Part shown: positions 6,568 through 6,663 of the stretch, one piece after another
How the letters are laid out: each line of letters starts with the position of its first letter
Numbering within the stretch: the first letter of the stretch is position 1
NCBI GenBank assembly: GCA_030837305.1
Contig: JAUPKT010000437.1
Span: forward strand, 1 to 6,663
Reading direction: 5' to 3'
From: Thermodesulfobacteriota bacterium
Lineage (GTDB): Bacteria > Desulfobacterota > Desulfomonilia > Desulfomonilales > Desulfomonilaceae
Length of the DNA: 6,663 nucleotides
Made by a program: the position numbers and the translations under genes
The notes under the pieces: model-generated
Databases searched by the model: none
What the model was told of the DNA's origin: nothing
Seen by the model: the letters and a program-made list of their open reading frames with translations, nothing else

Positions 6568-6663
6568 GAATCTGATACTCGTTGTAGATGATAGCCCAAC
6601 CGTCCTTCACGGCACATGCCGAATTTTGCAAAAAGCGGGATACGAGACAATTGAGGCGTCCAC
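6557..6663 (+). CDS. Response regulator receiver-domain protein (3' end outside window)
   Basis: Only the first 35 codons are visible, reading MREKNLILVVDDSPTVLHGT and then CRILQKAGYETIEAS. This is the beta1-alpha1-beta2 start of a CheY-like receiver. The acidic pair Asp11/Asp12 that binds Mg2+ is present. The phosphoacceptor Asp, the conserved Lys and any output domain lie beyond the window, so the protein could be a lone receiver, a DNA-binding regulator or another hybrid protein. ATG 6557 is chosen because the frame has a TGA stop at 6542-6544 and the receiver fold begins a few residues after this start. The ribosome binding site is weak (GAGAG, 6543-6547). Its place behind two hybrid kinases suggests it may serve the same signalling route, but a candidate promoter just upstream means it could also be expressed separately. 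Confidence 0.85.
   Translation, partial: MREKNLILVVDDSPTVLHGTCRILQKAGYETIEAS

Noticed and set aside
1..6663. Mobile element, phage-defence or other novel system
   Set aside because: No transposase, integrase, nuclease, terminal inverted repeats or CRISPR repeats are seen; nearly all the window is explained by signalling genes.

Overview
The window is a stretch of two-component signalling genes, all on the + strand. It holds two very large multi-PAS hybrid histidine kinases in tandem, followed by the start of a separate response-regulator gene. Base composition is roughly balanced by eye. The PAS-rich kinases with an 'AHDF(N/R)N' H-box, a C-terminal receiver and a LytS-type membrane sensor resemble those abundant in Desulfobacterota (former Deltaproteobacteria), such as sulfate reducers and syntrophs. 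That taxonomic guess is inference from gene style only; no taxonomic marker gene is present.

Layout. Bases 1-3027 are the 3' part of a hybrid kinase whose start lies before the window; the frame is open from base 1, inside a first PAS domain. It reads PAS x5, HisKA, HATPase_c, receiver. A 73-base gap (3028-3100) holds two overlapping six-codon mini-frames, a 13-base palindrome and a clear AAGGAG ribosome binding site. Bases 3101-6337 are a complete hybrid kinase of 1078 residues, starting at TTG. It has a LytS-type (5TM-5TMR_LYT) membrane sensor, PAS x4, HisKA, HATPase_c and receiver. A 219-base gap (6338-6556) holds an unrecognised short open frame, two imperfect hairpins without U-tracts, a candidate sigma-70 promoter and an 11-base direct repeat. 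At 6557 a gene beginning with a receiver domain starts and runs off the window.

How the genes relate. The last 500 codons (stop included) of both kinases are collinear. From the start of the last PAS domain to the stop codon both are exactly 1500 bases, and the H-box His, N-box Asn, G1 Asp, receiver Asp and receiver Lys all fall at identical offsets. This points to duplication of a shared PAS-kinase-receiver module joined to different N-terminal sensors. One kinase is clearly membrane-bound; the visible part of the other has no membrane segment. Both probably pass phosphate from the H-box His to their own receiver. The downstream receiver protein is a candidate partner, but no Hpt domain or output domain is visible to complete a relay. 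I saw no mobile element, CRISPR array, RNA gene or evident novel system. The most useful leads are the collinear module duplication and the LytS-type sensor, which keeps residues reminiscent of pyruvate-binding relatives.
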